From: Rhizobium tumorigenes
GTDB taxonomy: Bacteria; Pseudomonadota; Alphaproteobacteria; Rhizobiales; Rhizobiaceae
DNA length: 64,000 bases
Reading direction: 5' to 3'
Assembly: GCF_003240565.2 (NCBI RefSeq)
Contig: NZ_CP117255.1
Coordinates: 1,054,001 to 1,118,000, forward strand
Shown here: one piece after another, positions 9,947 to 18,503 of the stretch
Numbering within the stretch: position 1 is the first letter of the stretch
Layout: each line of letters begins with the position of its first letter
Notes under the pieces: model-generated
What the model saw: the letters and a program-made list of their open reading frames with translations, nothing else
Told to the model about the DNA's origin: nothing
Databases searched by the model: none
Made by a program: the position numbers and the translations under genes

Positions 9947-11452
9947 ATGACCCTTGTCGACGTCCGCACGCCCGATCCGAAACGCTTCATTCCCGGCGCC
10001 ACAGGCGACTGGGAAGTGGTCATCGGCATGGAGGTGCATGCGCAGGTCCTCTCCAAGTCCAAGCTGTTCTCCGGCGCCTCGACCGAGTTCGGCAAACCGG
10101 CCAATTCCAACGTCTCGCTGGTCGATGCGGCCATGCCCGGCATGCTCCCCGTGATCAACGAGGAATGCGTCGCGCAGGCGGTGCGTACCGGTCTCGGCCT
10201 GAAGGCGCAGATCAACAAGCGCTCGCTGTTCGACCGCAAGAACTATTTCTACCCCGACCTGCCGCAGGGCTACCAGATCTCGCAGTTCAAGGACCCGATC
10301 GTTGGCGAGGGCCAGATCGTCATCTCGCTCGGTCCCGATCGCCAAGGTCAGTTCGAGGATATCGAGATCGGAATCGAGCGTCTGCACCTCGAGCAGGATG
10401 CCGGCAAGTCGATGCACGACCAGCACGCCACCATGTCCTATGTGGATCTCAACCGCTCCGGCGTGGCGCTGATGGAGATCGTCTCCAAGCCCGACATGCG
10501 CTCGTCCGACGAAGCCAAGGCCTATATGACCAAGCTGCGCTCGATCGTGCGCTATCTCGGCACCTGCGACGGCAACATGGACGAGGGCTCGATGCGCGCC
10601 GACGTCAACGTTTCCGTGCGCAAGCCCGGCGGCGATTTCGGCACGCGCTGCGAGATCAAGAACGTCAACTCGATCCGCTTCATCGGTCAGGCCATCGAAT
10701 ACGAAGCCCGCCGCCAGATCGCCATTCTGGAAGACGGCGGCTCCATCGACCAGGAAACCCGCTTGTTCGATCCGGCCAAGGGTGAGACCCGCTCGATGCG
10801 CTCCAAGGAAGACGCGCACGACTACCGCTATTTCCCCGATCCGGACCTTTTGCCGCTGGAATTCGACGATGCCTTCATCGCTGCACTCGCTAAGGATCTG
10901 CCGGAGTTGCCGGATGCCAAGAAGGAGCGCTTCGTGCGCGAACTCGGCCTCTCCGTCTACGACGCGTCGGTGTTGGTGTCCGAGAAGGCGATTGCCGATT
11001 ATTATGAGACACTGGCCGCTGGCCGCGATGGCAAGATGGCCGCAAACTGGGTCATCAACGACTTGTTGGGCGCCTTGAACAGAACCGGCAAAAGCATTGA
11101 AGAGACTCCGGTTTCAGCAACCCAGCTTGGCGGTATTCTCGACCTGATCAAGTCCGAGGCCATCTCCGGCAAGATTGCCAAGGATGTCTTCGAGATCATC
11201 CTCACCGAGGGTGGCGATCCGGCCGAGATCGTCGAGAGCCGCGGCATGCGCCAGGTGACAGATACCGGCGCCATTGAAAAGGCGGTCGATGAGATCATCG
11301 CTGCCAATCCGGATCAGGTCGCCAAGGTTCTGGCCAAGCCGACACTCGCCGGCTGGTTCGTCGGCCAGGTGATGAAGTCGACCGGCGGCAAGGCAAACCC
11401 GCAGGCCGTGCAGGCTCTGGTCAAGGCCAAGCTCGGCATCATTGAGGAGTAG
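9947..11452 (+). CDS. gatB: Asp/Glu-tRNA amidotransferase subunit B
   Basis: A 501-residue GatB, the subunit that binds the misacylated tRNA and the ATP-activated intermediate. Recognisable pieces are [13 protein letters not shown] near residues 22-34, [29 protein letters not shown], and the C-terminal tail domain ending [16 protein letters not shown]. The ATG at 9947 gives the standard length; longer frames upstream cover the DUF1810 promoter region. A GNAT gene starts two bases after the stop codon, so the two are almost certainly co-transcribed. Confidence 0.97.
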   Translation: MTLVDVRTPDPKRFIPGATGDWEVVIGMEVHAQVLSKSKLFSGASTEFGKPANSNVSLVDAAMPGMLPVINEECVAQAVRTGLGLKAQINKRSLFDRKNYFYPDLPQGYQISQFKDPIVGEGQIVISLGPDRQGQFEDIEIGIERLHLEQDAGKSMHDQHATMSYVDLNRSGVALMEIVSKPDMRSSDEAKAYMTKLRSIVRYLGTCDGNMDEGSMRADVNVSVRKPGGDFGTRCEIKNVNSIRFIGQAIEYEARRQIAILEDGGSIDQETRLFDPAKGETRSMRSKEDAHDYRYFPDPDLLPLEFDDAFIAALAKDLPELPDAKKERFVRELGLSVYDASVLVSEKAIADYYETLAAGRDGKMAANWVINDLLGALNRTGKSIEETPVSATQLGGILDLIKSEAISGKIAKDVFEIILTEGGDPAEIVESRGMRQVTDTGAIEKAVDEIIAANPDQVAKVLAKPTLAGWFVGQVMKSTGGKANPQAVQALVKAKLGIIEE

Positions 11453-11454
11453 GG

Positions 11455-11958
11455 ATGTACTTTGTCCGCACCGCCAGCGCCCGCGACCTCGACAAAGTCC
11501 GCGCGCTGCTGAACGAGACCTGGCATGCGACCTACGACAATCTCTACGGCGCAGCCAAGGTCGAGGAGATCCATGCGTCCTGGCATTCGGCTGCAGCGCT
11601 GAAAACACGCCTGGAGAAGAAGGATTCCGAGTTTGTCGTCGCCGACGACGGCAAGGAGCTCGGCGGCATGGGCTATGCGGCTCTCTCCGAGGAGACGGCC
11701 AAGGTCGCCGTGCTGCACATGCTCTACGTCCGGCCTTCGGCGCAGCGCCAAGGTGTCGGCCGCGATCTCTTCGCAGAGCTCGAGACCTGTTTTCCCGATG
11801 CCGACCGGATGCGTGTCGAGGTGGAGCCGGAAAATGCACAAGCCATTGCCTTCTACCAGAGCCTCGGCTTCGATGAAGTCGGTCGGAACAAGAATGATGG
11901 GCCGAAGCAATCCGGCTTGCCAACACTGGTGTTCGAGCGCGCCTTGACCAGCCACTGA
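11455..11958 (+). CDS. GNAT family N-acetyltransferase, coupled to gatB
   Basis: A 167-residue acetyltransferase beginning MYFVRTASARDLDKVRALL. The acetyl-CoA loop is RPSAQRQGVGRDLFAELE near residues 91-108, and EPENAQAIAFYQSLGF is the usual final strand and helix. The start codon is two bases after the gatB stop, which implies translational coupling. The acetylated substrate is unknown. It is followed by about 330 bases of repeat-containing DNA. Confidence 0.86.
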   Translation: MYFVRTASARDLDKVRALLNETWHATYDNLYGAAKVEEIHASWHSAAALKTRLEKKDSEFVVADDGKELGGMGYAALSEETAKVAVLHMLYVRPSAQRQGVGRDLFAELETCFPDADRMRVEVEPENAQAIAFYQSLGFDEVGRNKNDGPKQSGLPTLVFERALTSH

Positions 11959-12030
11959 CTGACTGAATATCTCACCGCTTTCCATCGCGTTGCTGGCTCA
12001 CCCGGCATCATTTCATCCGGCGCAAGCTCG

Positions 12031-12075
12031 CCCCCTCTGTCACTTCGTGACATCTCCCCCACAAGGGGGGAGATT
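12031..12075. repeat. Rhizobial intergenic inverted element, copy 1
   Basis: About 45 bases: CCCCCTCTGTC, then CACTTCGTG, then CATCTCCCCCACAAGGGGGG and GAGAT. It contains two small stems, one from GTCAC/GTGAC and one from the C-run and G-run around ACAA. It resembles the short mosaic elements (RIME-like) seen in Rhizobium and Sinorhizobium intergenic DNA. Copy 2, 78 bases away, is in the opposite orientation. Confidence 0.75.
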
Positions 12076-12152
12076 GGCTGGAGATGCATCGCCTGTCCCA
12101 AAGGCAGTGAAGTTTATTTGCCCTTTGGTCAGGCGATCCTGCGGTTGCGGCT

Positions 12153-12201
12153 GATCTCCCCCCTTGTGGGGGAGATGTCGGCGTAGCCGACAGAGGGGGG
12201 T
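12153..12201. repeat. Rhizobial intergenic inverted element, copy 2
   Basis: GATCTCCCCCCTTGTGGGGG, then AGATGTCGGC, GTAGCCGAC and AGAGGGGGGTA. It is the reverse-complement relative of copy 1 at 12031-12075, so the two could pair into one long hairpin. The GTCGGC/GCCGAC stem differs from the GTCAC/GTGAC stem of copy 1, a paired change that suggests conserved structure. It ends 87 bases before the next coding start. Confidence 0.75.
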
Positions 12202-12288
12202 ACTCGCCGCAGTCTCGGGCGAGATGAATACGATGCAGACGGTGCTAGGAACCAGCCACCAGATGGCCAGCCACGAAGGTAGAAATCC

Positions 12289-12750
12289 ATGACCAGCCTG
12301 ACCATCCGCGAAGCGCGCGAGGCAGACCTTCCCGCCCTGATCGCGCTGTTTGCGGACGACCCGCTCGGCGGCCACGGCGACACGCTGGATGCGGAAGCGT
12401 TCCCGGCCTATCTCGAAGCCTTCCGGACAATCGCAGCCTCGTCCGACCAGACCCTCTATGTCGCGGAGCGCAACGGCGAAGTCGTCGGCACCTTCGAGAC
12501 CATGTTCACCACATCGCTCACGGGCCGGGGCGGGTCGGCAATGATCATCGAGGCGGTGCAGACGCGCGACGACATGCGCGGGCAGGGGATCGGTGCCGCG
12601 ATGATCGACCATTGTATCGCGGACGCAAAGCGTCGTGGCGCGAGAGTGGTGCAGCTGACATCCAACGCGACCCGCAAGGATGCCCATCGCTTCTACGAGC
12701 GGCTGGGCTTCAAGCCGAGCCATCTGGGCTTCAAGATGGCGCTGAAATGA
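12289..12750 (+). CDS. GNAT family N-acetyltransferase
   Basis: A 153-residue acetyltransferase, MTSLTIREAREADLPALIAL at its start. The acetyl-CoA motif is RDDMRGQGIGAAMIDHCI near residues 91-108 and the C-terminal RKDAHRFYERLGFKPSHLGF closes the fold. It has the compact single-domain size of the family. Substrate unknown. It is the fourth stand-alone GNAT gene in the first 13 kb of the window. Upstream lie the paired intergenic repeat elements. Confidence 0.86.
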   Translation: MTSLTIREAREADLPALIALFADDPLGGHGDTLDAEAFPAYLEAFRTIAASSDQTLYVAERNGEVVGTFETMFTTSLTGRGGSAMIIEAVQTRDDMRGQGIGAAMIDHCIADAKRRGARVVQLTSNATRKDAHRFYERLGFKPSHLGFKMALK

Positions 12751-12859
12751 CAGCCGGATCGGCTGGAATCGCTGGACAATAACTTCTTCCGGCGGCATAA
12801 GCTTTGGATCGAATTCTGCTCCCGCCCGCGCGGTTTCGCCGGGCCTCGAGGAAAAGACA

Positions 12860-13258
12860 ATGATGAAATTCCTGCTGCTGACCTTCACCTGGTGGAACGG
12901 TGCGACTGTCGGCACCCGGCTGGCGATCTGGCGCTTCGGCAAGCGCGTCGGCGAGGATGAAGCCGGCAACGTCTACTATGAAGGCGGCATGTCGTCCTAC
13001 GGCCTGCGCAAGCGCTACGTCGTCTATAACGGCTATGCCGAGGCCTCGGCCATCCCGTCGGGCTGGCACGGCTGGATGCATCATCGCACAGACGTTCCGC
13101 CGTCGGAGGAGACCTACGTCCCCAAGGAATGGCAAAAGGCTCACAAGCAGAACCTGACTGGCACGCCGCAGGCCTATCGCCCGCCGGGTTCGCTTGCCGT
13201 TGCCGGCGAGCGCCCGCGCGTCACCGGCGACTACGACGCGTGGACGCCCGGCAACTGA
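12860..13258 (+). CDS. NADH:ubiquinone oxidoreductase subunit NDUFA12 family
   Basis: A 132-residue protein of the NDUFA12 (B17.2) family, an accessory subunit of respiratory complex I found in mitochondria and alphaproteobacteria. The N-terminal TWWNGATVGTRLAIWRFGKR, the core GNVYYEGGMSSYGLRKRYVVYNG and the GWHGWMHHRTDVPP motif (about residues 73-87) are characteristic. Complex I structural genes are not nearby, which is normal for this subunit. The DUF2155 gene follows after about 100 bases on the same strand. Confidence 0.93.
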   Translation: MMKFLLLTFTWWNGATVGTRLAIWRFGKRVGEDEAGNVYYEGGMSSYGLRKRYVVYNGYAEASAIPSGWHGWMHHRTDVPPSEETYVPKEWQKAHKQNLTGTPQAYRPPGSLAVAGERPRVTGDYDAWTPGN

Positions 13259-13366
13259 TCGGATCGCCCAACCCGCGCTTTGGCCACATTTGGCGTTTAC
13301 GCGCTGCAAACCGGCTGCTCATTGCATGAGTTCTGCCGACCGATACCACGCTGGAGACTGGCGGAT

Positions 13367-13804
13367 ATGACGTTTTTCACGCGAGGCGCTTCTTTGCGTG
13401 CGGCGACCGCAGCGATTTTTGCCCTTGGCGCCATCGCAGTATCCGTGCCGGCCGAAGCCGCCCGTATCTCCAATCCTGTCGCAGTGTTTTCAGGCCTCGA
13501 CAAGATCACCGGCCGCATCACCACATTCGACGTATACCTGAACGAAACCGTTCAATTCGGCGCTCTTCAGGTGACGCCAAAAGCCTGCTATTCGCGCGAC
13601 GATGCCGAGCAGCAAAAGGTTGACGGGTTCGTCGAGGTCGACGAGATCACGCTGGACCGCCGCATCCGCCGCATCTTCACCGGCTGGATGTTCGCCGACA
13701 GCCCCGGCCTCAACGCCGTCGAGCACCCGATCTACGACGTCTGGCTGAAAGAGTGCAAACAAAAGTCCGACGTCCCGCCGCCGGATGCTGCGAAGACGAA
13801 TTGA
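13367..13804 (+). CDS. DUF2155 domain-containing periplasmic protein
   Basis: A 145-residue secreted protein. Residues 1-28 form a signal peptide (basic start, hydrophobic IFALGAIAVSVPAEA core, cleavage after AEA). The mature part carries the DUF2155 pattern: KITGRITTFDVYLNETVQFG, LQVTPKACYSRD and FTGWMFADSPGLNAVEHPIYDVWLKEC-like sequence, with two conserved cysteines likely to pair. Function is unknown; the gene is usually close to NDUFA12 in alphaproteobacteria. The ATG at 13367 is chosen because it begins the signal peptide. Confidence 0.88.
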   Translation: MTFFTRGASLRAATAAIFALGAIAVSVPAEAARISNPVAVFSGLDKITGRITTFDVYLNETVQFGALQVTPKACYSRDDAEQQKVDGFVEVDEITLDRRIRRIFTGWMFADSPGLNAVEHPIYDVWLKECKQKSDVPPPDAAKTN

Positions 13805-14106
13805 GCCGAATTTTTGATTTGAAGCGGCGTCGATTTGTTAAGCGTCAGAAACGCCGTTGTGGTGAGGCGCGGATCGAAATGCGCCACCACCGATTTGAAT
13901 GCCAACGAACTTGACCGTCGATGTCGTCCGGGTCGGAGAGGCGCACCTGGACTCTTCAAATGCTGCGAATTGTAGATTAGGGCCGAAGCAAAAAGGCTTA
14001 GTGGCGCATTTTTTTGTGCTTGGCAATAGCTAGTTGCCTGTCTGCATCTAAGATATCGTCAAGGTCGTTTTATGCACTCTCCATCTTAAGAATCCGAGGC
14101 TGCCTC
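13805..14106. other. Intergenic DNA, no gene seen
   Basis: About 300 bases between the DUF2155 gene and the AT-rich membrane gene. Base composition falls from GC-rich to AT-rich across it. I see no coding frame, RNA gene or convincing hairpin with a T-run. It probably includes the left edge of the inserted AT-rich segment. Confidence 0.4.
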
Positions 14107-14694
14107 ATGGGAACTTCGAAAGACCAAAAATCCAATTTTGTTCCGTTTTTTCTCTTCCTCGTATATAGTTTGCCAATTCTTATTTTCGCGAATTTGATAT
14201 CCTTTTGGATAATTTCTCATTTTCATGATTTTAAAAGTTTTTTGAATTCCAACTACGTCGAAATTTTTCCTAAAAACTATGAATATATTTCCGCCCTACG
14301 AAGTTTCGAAGTTGATACCAACACTATTGCATATATTGCGATAGCAAACTGCGTTTCTGCGTTTTTATGCTATTCGTATGGATTTGCGTACGTTGCGGTC
14401 GCAGTATTCGTTATGCCATGCCGTAATATTGAAAGTATAAAAAGCGGAAAGGAAATACCTTTCAAGGTGATCGCTTATGGGGTGACTATCACAGCCGCAA
14501 TCATTTGGGTTTTGTATGAGTCCAACTTTCGCGAAACATATGTAATTTATCAATTGTCGGTTTATAGACCGCTTTTTTCGCTCTTCATAGTTAGTTTATT
14601 TCTTTATTGCTCAACGATGGGAGTTGCTATAAGCGTTGCTTTGATTTCCGAAAAGAGCGTCAGCTATTTTGTGAAGACCCATGGCGATGTCTGA
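14107..14694 (+). CDS. AT-rich orphan membrane protein
   Basis: A 195-residue protein with four predicted membrane segments, about residues 12-40, 73-103, 119-136 and 155-181. I do not recognise a family; there are no catalytic or binding motifs. The DNA is far richer in A and T than all neighbours, with codons such as TTT, ATA and TTA that the flanking genes avoid, which indicates acquisition from another source. The start is the ATG at 14107; an upstream in-frame codon at 14014 would add a non-hydrophobic leader. It sits between DUF2155 and aat, genes of an otherwise conserved rhizobial block. Confidence 0.6.
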   Translation: MGTSKDQKSNFVPFFLFLVYSLPILIFANLISFWIISHFHDFKSFLNSNYVEIFPKNYEYISALRSFEVDTNTIAYIAIANCVSAFLCYSYGFAYVAVAVFVMPCRNIESIKSGKEIPFKVIAYGVTITAAIIWVLYESNFRETYVIYQLSVYRPLFSLFIVSLFLYCSTMGVAISVALISEKSVSYFVKTHGDV

Positions 14695-14711
14695 GTAAAG
14701 CGATTTATTAT

Positions 14712-15326
14712 TTAGAATAGTAAATTTCGCGACTCCATCGCCGCCTTCAACAGCACCGCATACTCGTCCTTCGGCACATCGATTGCGCCGAAGCTCTTGA
14801 GGTGATCGGTCGTAAACTGGGTGTCCAGCAGCGTGAACCCCTTTTGCCGCAGGCGCTCCACCAAATGCACCAGGCAGATCTTCGACGCATCCGTCCGGCG
14901 TGAAAACATGCTCTCGCCGAAGAAGGCCGAGCCGAGCGAGACGCCGTAGAGGCCGCCGACGAGGTCGTTGCCGTCCCAGGCTTCGACCGAATGGGTGTGG
15001 CCGACGCGGTGAAGGGCGGAGTAGAGGCTGCGTATGGTGGAGTTGATCCAGGTGGATGGCCGACCGCTCGTCGCTTCGCCGCAGGCGGCGATGACAGCGT
15101 CGAAATCGTAGTCGAAGCGGATTTCGAAGGGGGATTTGCGGACGGTCTTGGCGAGGCTTTTGGAGACGTGGAACCCGTCCAAGGGCAGGATGCCACGCAT
15201 CTCAGGCTCGACCCAGAAGATCTCCGGATCGTCGGCCGATTCGGCCATCGGAAAAAGGCCGATGGAATAGGCCCGCAGAAGGATCTCGGGGGTAAGCCCT
15301 TGCGATCTTCTGCGGGAGCCTGCCAT
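14712..15326 (-). CDS. aat: Leucyl/phenylalanyl-tRNA--protein transferase
   Basis: A 204-residue Aat, which adds Leu or Phe to N-terminal Arg or Lys of proteins and so marks them for ClpAP degradation (bacterial N-end rule). Motifs: [15 protein letters not shown] near the start, the Trp-Val-Glu-Pro segment [18 protein letters not shown], the central [21 protein letters not shown] and [13 protein letters not shown]. Length is normal for the short alphaproteobacterial version. It follows accC by three bases and is probably the last gene of the acc operon. Confidence 0.95.
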   Translation of the reverse strand: MAGSRRRSQGLTPEILLRAYSIGLFPMAESADDPEIFWVEPEMRGILPLDGFHVSKSLAKTVRKSPFEIRFDYDFDAVIAACGEATSGRPSTWINSTIRSLYSALHRVGHTHSVEAWDGNDLVGGLYGVSLGSAFFGESMFSRRTDASKICLVHLVERLRQKGFTLLDTQFTTDHLKSFGAIDVPKDEYAVLLKAAMESRNLLF

Positions 15327-15329
15327 TGC

Positions 15330-16676
15330 TTACTCTACCGGCTTTTCGAGGTAGTGCTCCAGCCAGTGGATATCGTAATCGCCATTGGCGATATCCTGGT
15401 TGGAGACCAGATCCTGGAACAGCGGCAGGGTGGTCTTGATACCGTCGACGACGAATTCGTCGAGTGCACGACGCAGCCGCATCATGCATTCGACGCGGGT
15501 ACGGCCGTGAACGATCAGCTTGCCGATCAGGCTGTCGTAGTAGGGCGGGATCTTGTAGCCCTGGTACACACCGGAATCGATGCGTACGCCGAGACCGCCC
15601 GGCGCGTGAAAATGCGTGATCGTGCCGGGCGAGGGCACGAAGGTGCGCGCATCCTCGGCGTTGATACGGCATTCGATGGCGTGGCCCTGGAAATGAACCT
15701 CGTCCTGCGTCACCGAAAGACCGCCACCGGAGGCGACGCGGATCTGCTCGTGCACGAGGTCGATGCCGGTAATCGCTTCCGTTACCGGATGCTCGACCTG
15801 CAGGCGGGTGTTCATTTCGATGAAATAGAACTCGCCGTTTTCATAGAGAAACTCGATGGTGCCGGCGCCGCGATATTTCAGCTTCTTCATGGCATCGGCG
15901 CAGATCTGGCCGATCTTCATCCGCTGCTCGACGTTGAGCGCCGGCGAATTGGCTTCTTCCCAGACCTTCTGGTGGCGGCGCTGCAATGAGCAGTCGCGCT
16001 CGCCGAGATGGATGGCGTTGCCTTCGCCGTCGCCGAACACCTGGACTTCGATATGGCGCGGCGTCGTCAGGTATTTTTCCATGTAGACGGCGTCGTTGCC
16101 GAAGGCAGCAAGCGATTCCGAGCGGGCCGTCGACCAGGCCTCCAGCACATCGTCAGGCGAATGCGCCAGCTTCATGCCGCGTCCGCCGCCGCCCGCCGTC
16201 GCCTTGATCAACACGGGGTAGCCGATTTCGGCAGCCGTCTTGATGGCGTCGGCTTCGGTCTTGACTTCGCCGTCGGAGCCGGGAACCACCGGGATGCCGA
16301 GTTCGACTGCCGTCAGCTTGGCGGTGATCTTGTCGCCCATCAGCCGGATATGTTCGGCTGTCGGGCCGATGAAGGTGATGCCGTGGGCTTCCAGGATATC
16401 GGCGAACTTGGCGTTCTCCGACAGGAAGCCGTAGCCGGGATGCACGGCATCTGCGCCGGTGATCTCGCAGGCAGCAACGATCTGGTGAATGTTTAGATAG
16501 CTATCGCGGGCCTGTGGCGGGCCGATGCAGACGCTCTCGTCGGCAAGCCGCACATGCATCGCATCGGCATCGGCCGTCGAGTGAACGGCAACGCACGGAA
16601 TGCCGAGCTCCTTGCAGGCGCGCAGCACGCGAAGGGCGATTTCGCCGCGATTGGCTATGAGGATCTTGGAAATCAT
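15330..16676 (-). CDS. accC: Acetyl-CoA carboxylase, biotin carboxylase subunit
   Basis: A 448-residue biotin carboxylase, the ATP-grasp enzyme that carboxylates the biotin of AccB in the first step of fatty acid synthesis. It begins [23 protein letters not shown]-grasp elements include [12 protein letters not shown] and [15 protein letters not shown], and the active-site segment [14 protein letters not shown] is intact. A longer upstream frame adds a serine-rich leader that overlaps the accB end and is rejected. accB lies 13 bases upstream and aat 3 bases downstream, giving accB-accC-aat. Confidence 0.96.
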   Translation of the reverse strand: MISKILIANRGEIALRVLRACKELGIPCVAVHSTADADAMHVRLADESVCIGPPQARDSYLNIHQIVAACEITGADAVHPGYGFLSENAKFADILEAHGITFIGPTAEHIRLMGDKITAKLTAVELGIPVVPGSDGEVKTEADAIKTAAEIGYPVLIKATAGGGGRGMKLAHSPDDVLEAWSTARSESLAAFGNDAVYMEKYLTTPRHIEVQVFGDGEGNAIHLGERDCSLQRRHQKVWEEANSPALNVEQRMKIGQICADAMKKLKYRGAGTIEFLYENGEFYFIEMNTRLQVEHPVTEAITGIDLVHEQIRVASGGGLSVTQDEVHFQGHAIECRINAEDARTFVPSPGTITHFHAPGGLGVRIDSGVYQGYKIPPYYDSLIGKLIVHGRTRVECMMRLRRALDEFVVDGIKTTLPLFQDLVSNQDIANGDYDIHWLEHYLEKPVE

Positions 16677-16689
16677 GGGCATGGGCCTA

Positions 16690-17154
16690 CTACTCGATGA
16701 TGACGAGAGCTTCGCCATACTCGACCGGCCGCCCGTCTTCGATGAGGATTTCGGTCACCTTGCCGGATTTCGGCGCAGGTATCTGGTTCATCGTCTTCAT
16801 GGCTTCGATGATCAGCAGCGTCTGGCCTTCCTTGACCATGGCGCCGACTTCGATGAAGGCGCGGGCGCCGGGAGCAGAGGCCATGTAGACAGTGCCGACC
16901 ATCGGTGCCGAAACGACGTTGTCTGGATTGCGTACGAGGGCAGCCGGAACGGCGGCAGCGGCTGCAGCCGGTGCTGCCATCTGCTGCGGCGCCGCCATCA
17001 TCGGCGCCTGGACATACTGCGTCGTGCCGGCGCGGGAAACGCGGATGCGCAGATCGTCCTGTTCGACCTCGATCTCCGTCAGATCGGTCTCGTTGAGGAT
17101 GTTTGCGAGATTGCGGATCAGTGCCTCGTCGATACCCGGTTTGTTGTCAGCCAT
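16690..17154 (-). CDS. accB: Acetyl-CoA carboxylase, biotin carboxyl carrier protein
   Basis: A 154-residue BCCP. The C-terminal biotinyl domain carries [15 protein letters not shown] with the biotinylated lysine at about residue 120 (EAMKTM instead of the commoner EAMKMM). The middle is an Ala/Pro-rich flexible linker (residues about 50-72), and the N-terminal region forms the dimer-forming helix. The [12 protein letters not shown] strand begins the hammerhead fold. It is the first intact gene of the accB-accC-aat set. Confidence 0.95.
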   Translation of the reverse strand: MADNKPGIDEALIRNLANILNETDLTEIEVEQDDLRIRVSRAGTTQYVQAPMMAAPQQMAAPAAAAAAVPAALVRNPDNVVSAPMVGTVYMASAPGARAFIEVGAMVKEGQTLLIIEAMKTMNQIPAPKSGKVTEILIEDGRPVEYGEALVIIE

Positions 17155-17222
17155 GGAATTTGCCCTGTGTCATTCTTGTTATTGCGTCAATCTGGTCAGG
17201 CGCGATGCGCCTCTGTCGTTTA

Positions 17223-17366
17223 CTAGGCGGGCCGCCGCCGCGCACCGCTTCCTTCGTGGGCCGCATCCCGTAGCTTGGGGATCCCGCTGTCGCCAGCGTC
17301 TGGCTCAGGCACGACTGACGCTGGAAGCGCCGGGCCGTTGAGGAGAAGAATGGTGTGCGTCATCAT
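17223..17366 (-). pseudogene. Possible aroQ (type II dehydroquinase) N-terminal remnant
   Basis: On the minus strand, immediately upstream of accB, a frame starts MMTHTILLLNGP and then loses all similarity to any family I know, ending at a stop at 17223. Type II 3-dehydroquinate dehydratases begin with this kind of strand followed by NLN (LNGPNLN). In rhizobia, from memory, aroQ normally sits between the dsbA-like gene and accB, exactly here. The match is only about 11 residues, so the call is tentative; the alternative is a chance frame in spacer DNA. Confidence 0.4.
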
Positions 17367-17527
17367 CGGTTCCGTCAAAGTCCAGGGCAACCTATAGACT
17401 CCCGCGCCTCCGGAGGAAAGCCCCCAAGGCACGGGACGCACGCGCCGCTGCGGCAGCCAGCCCTTGTCCACATCTAACAGGGGGCGATTGCGGCAATATG
17501 ATGTGGATGGGTACGCAGACCAGCCGA

Positions 17528-18295
17528 TCAGCAGCTCGTCTTGCCGCAGGCACGCACGCTGGCGACCTTTTCCTTCAGTGCATCGAGGCCGATGGCGCCG
17601 GAGACCGCCTCGTTGCCGATGACATAGGCCGGCGTGCCGGTGACACCGAGGTCTGTCGCCAGCTGGTATGTGGCCTTGACGCTGTCGGTGTTCGGGTTGG
17701 CGGCCATCTCCTTGCGCAGCGCATCATCCTTGACGCCGAGCGTGCCGGCAACCTCGATGGCGCTGTCCTCGGTGGCGCGGCCTTCGCTGGAGAGCAGCGT
17801 GTGGCTGAACTCGGCATATTTTGCCGGTGCCAGACGGCGGAAAGCATCGGAAACACGCGAGGCTGCCACCGAATCCGGTCCGAGAATCGGGAATTCCTTG
17901 AGGATGTAGCGGATGTTCTTGTCGGTCTTCAGCAGCGTGTCGGTGTCGGCCAGCGCGTGGCGGCAGTAGCCGCAATTATAGTCGAAGAACTCGACGATGG
18001 TGACATCGCCCTTGTCATTGCCGATGTTGACATCGGACTTGCCGTTGAAGATTTCGTCCTTGTTGTCCGAAATCGCCTTGTTCGACTGGCTGAGGCGCTG
18101 CTCTTCCTGCTTCTTCTCCAGCGCAGCCTGCACATCCAGCATCACTTCGGGATGGCTGACGAGGTATTCCTTGATGAAGTCGCCCATCTCCTTCTTCTGC
18201 GCCTCGTCCATCGCCAGCGCTGGCTGGGAGAAGGCAAGCGACGAGAACAGGGCAACCGCCGAAAGGCTCATCAGGGTTTTCGAAAGCAGGGCCAT
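17528..18295 (-). CDS. DsbA family thiol-disulfide oxidoreductase (Com1-like)
   Basis: A 255-residue periplasmic protein. Residues 1-28 are a signal peptide ending PALA. An N-terminal helix region with FIKEYLVSHPEVMLDV precedes the thioredoxin fold, the arrangement of the DsbA_Com1-like group. The active site is FFDYNCGYCRHAL with Cys108 and Cys111, and the cis-proline loop is VTGTPAYVIG. A C-terminal Cys pair (RACGKTSC) is additional. It likely catalyses disulfide formation or isomerisation. The ATG at 18295 starts the signal peptide; longer frames upstream run into the divergent aminotransferase promoter. Confidence 0.92.
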   Translation of the reverse strand: MALLSKTLMSLSAVALFSSLAFSQPALAMDEAQKKEMGDFIKEYLVSHPEVMLDVQAALEKKQEEQRLSQSNKAISDNKDEIFNGKSDVNIGNDKGDVTIVEFFDYNCGYCRHALADTDTLLKTDKNIRYILKEFPILGPDSVAASRVSDAFRRLAPAKYAEFSHTLLSSEGRATEDSAIEVAGTLGVKDDALRKEMAANPNTDSVKATYQLATDLGVTGTPAYVIGNEAVSGAIGLDALKEKVASVRACGKTSC

Positions 18296-18503
18296 AAAAT
18301 CCTCGTCATCTGGTCGCTGGGCAGGGTGTCCGGGTTCAGCTATCACCGCGTGGTTAACATCTGCCGACACTAGGCCGCAAGGTAAGGTGCCGCGCCAAAA
18401 CGTCAAACAGCTAATTTCACCAGCGCCGTGCAATCGCGCCATTGTGAACACACGCGCTTTGCGGCAATTGTCTGGCCACGCAACAGTCGAGAAGGTGCTG
18501 AAT

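Noticed and set aside
16677..16718. Extended accC start adding a serine-rich leader
   Set aside because: It would overlap the accB end, and biotin carboxylases begin at the [12 protein letters not shown] segment.
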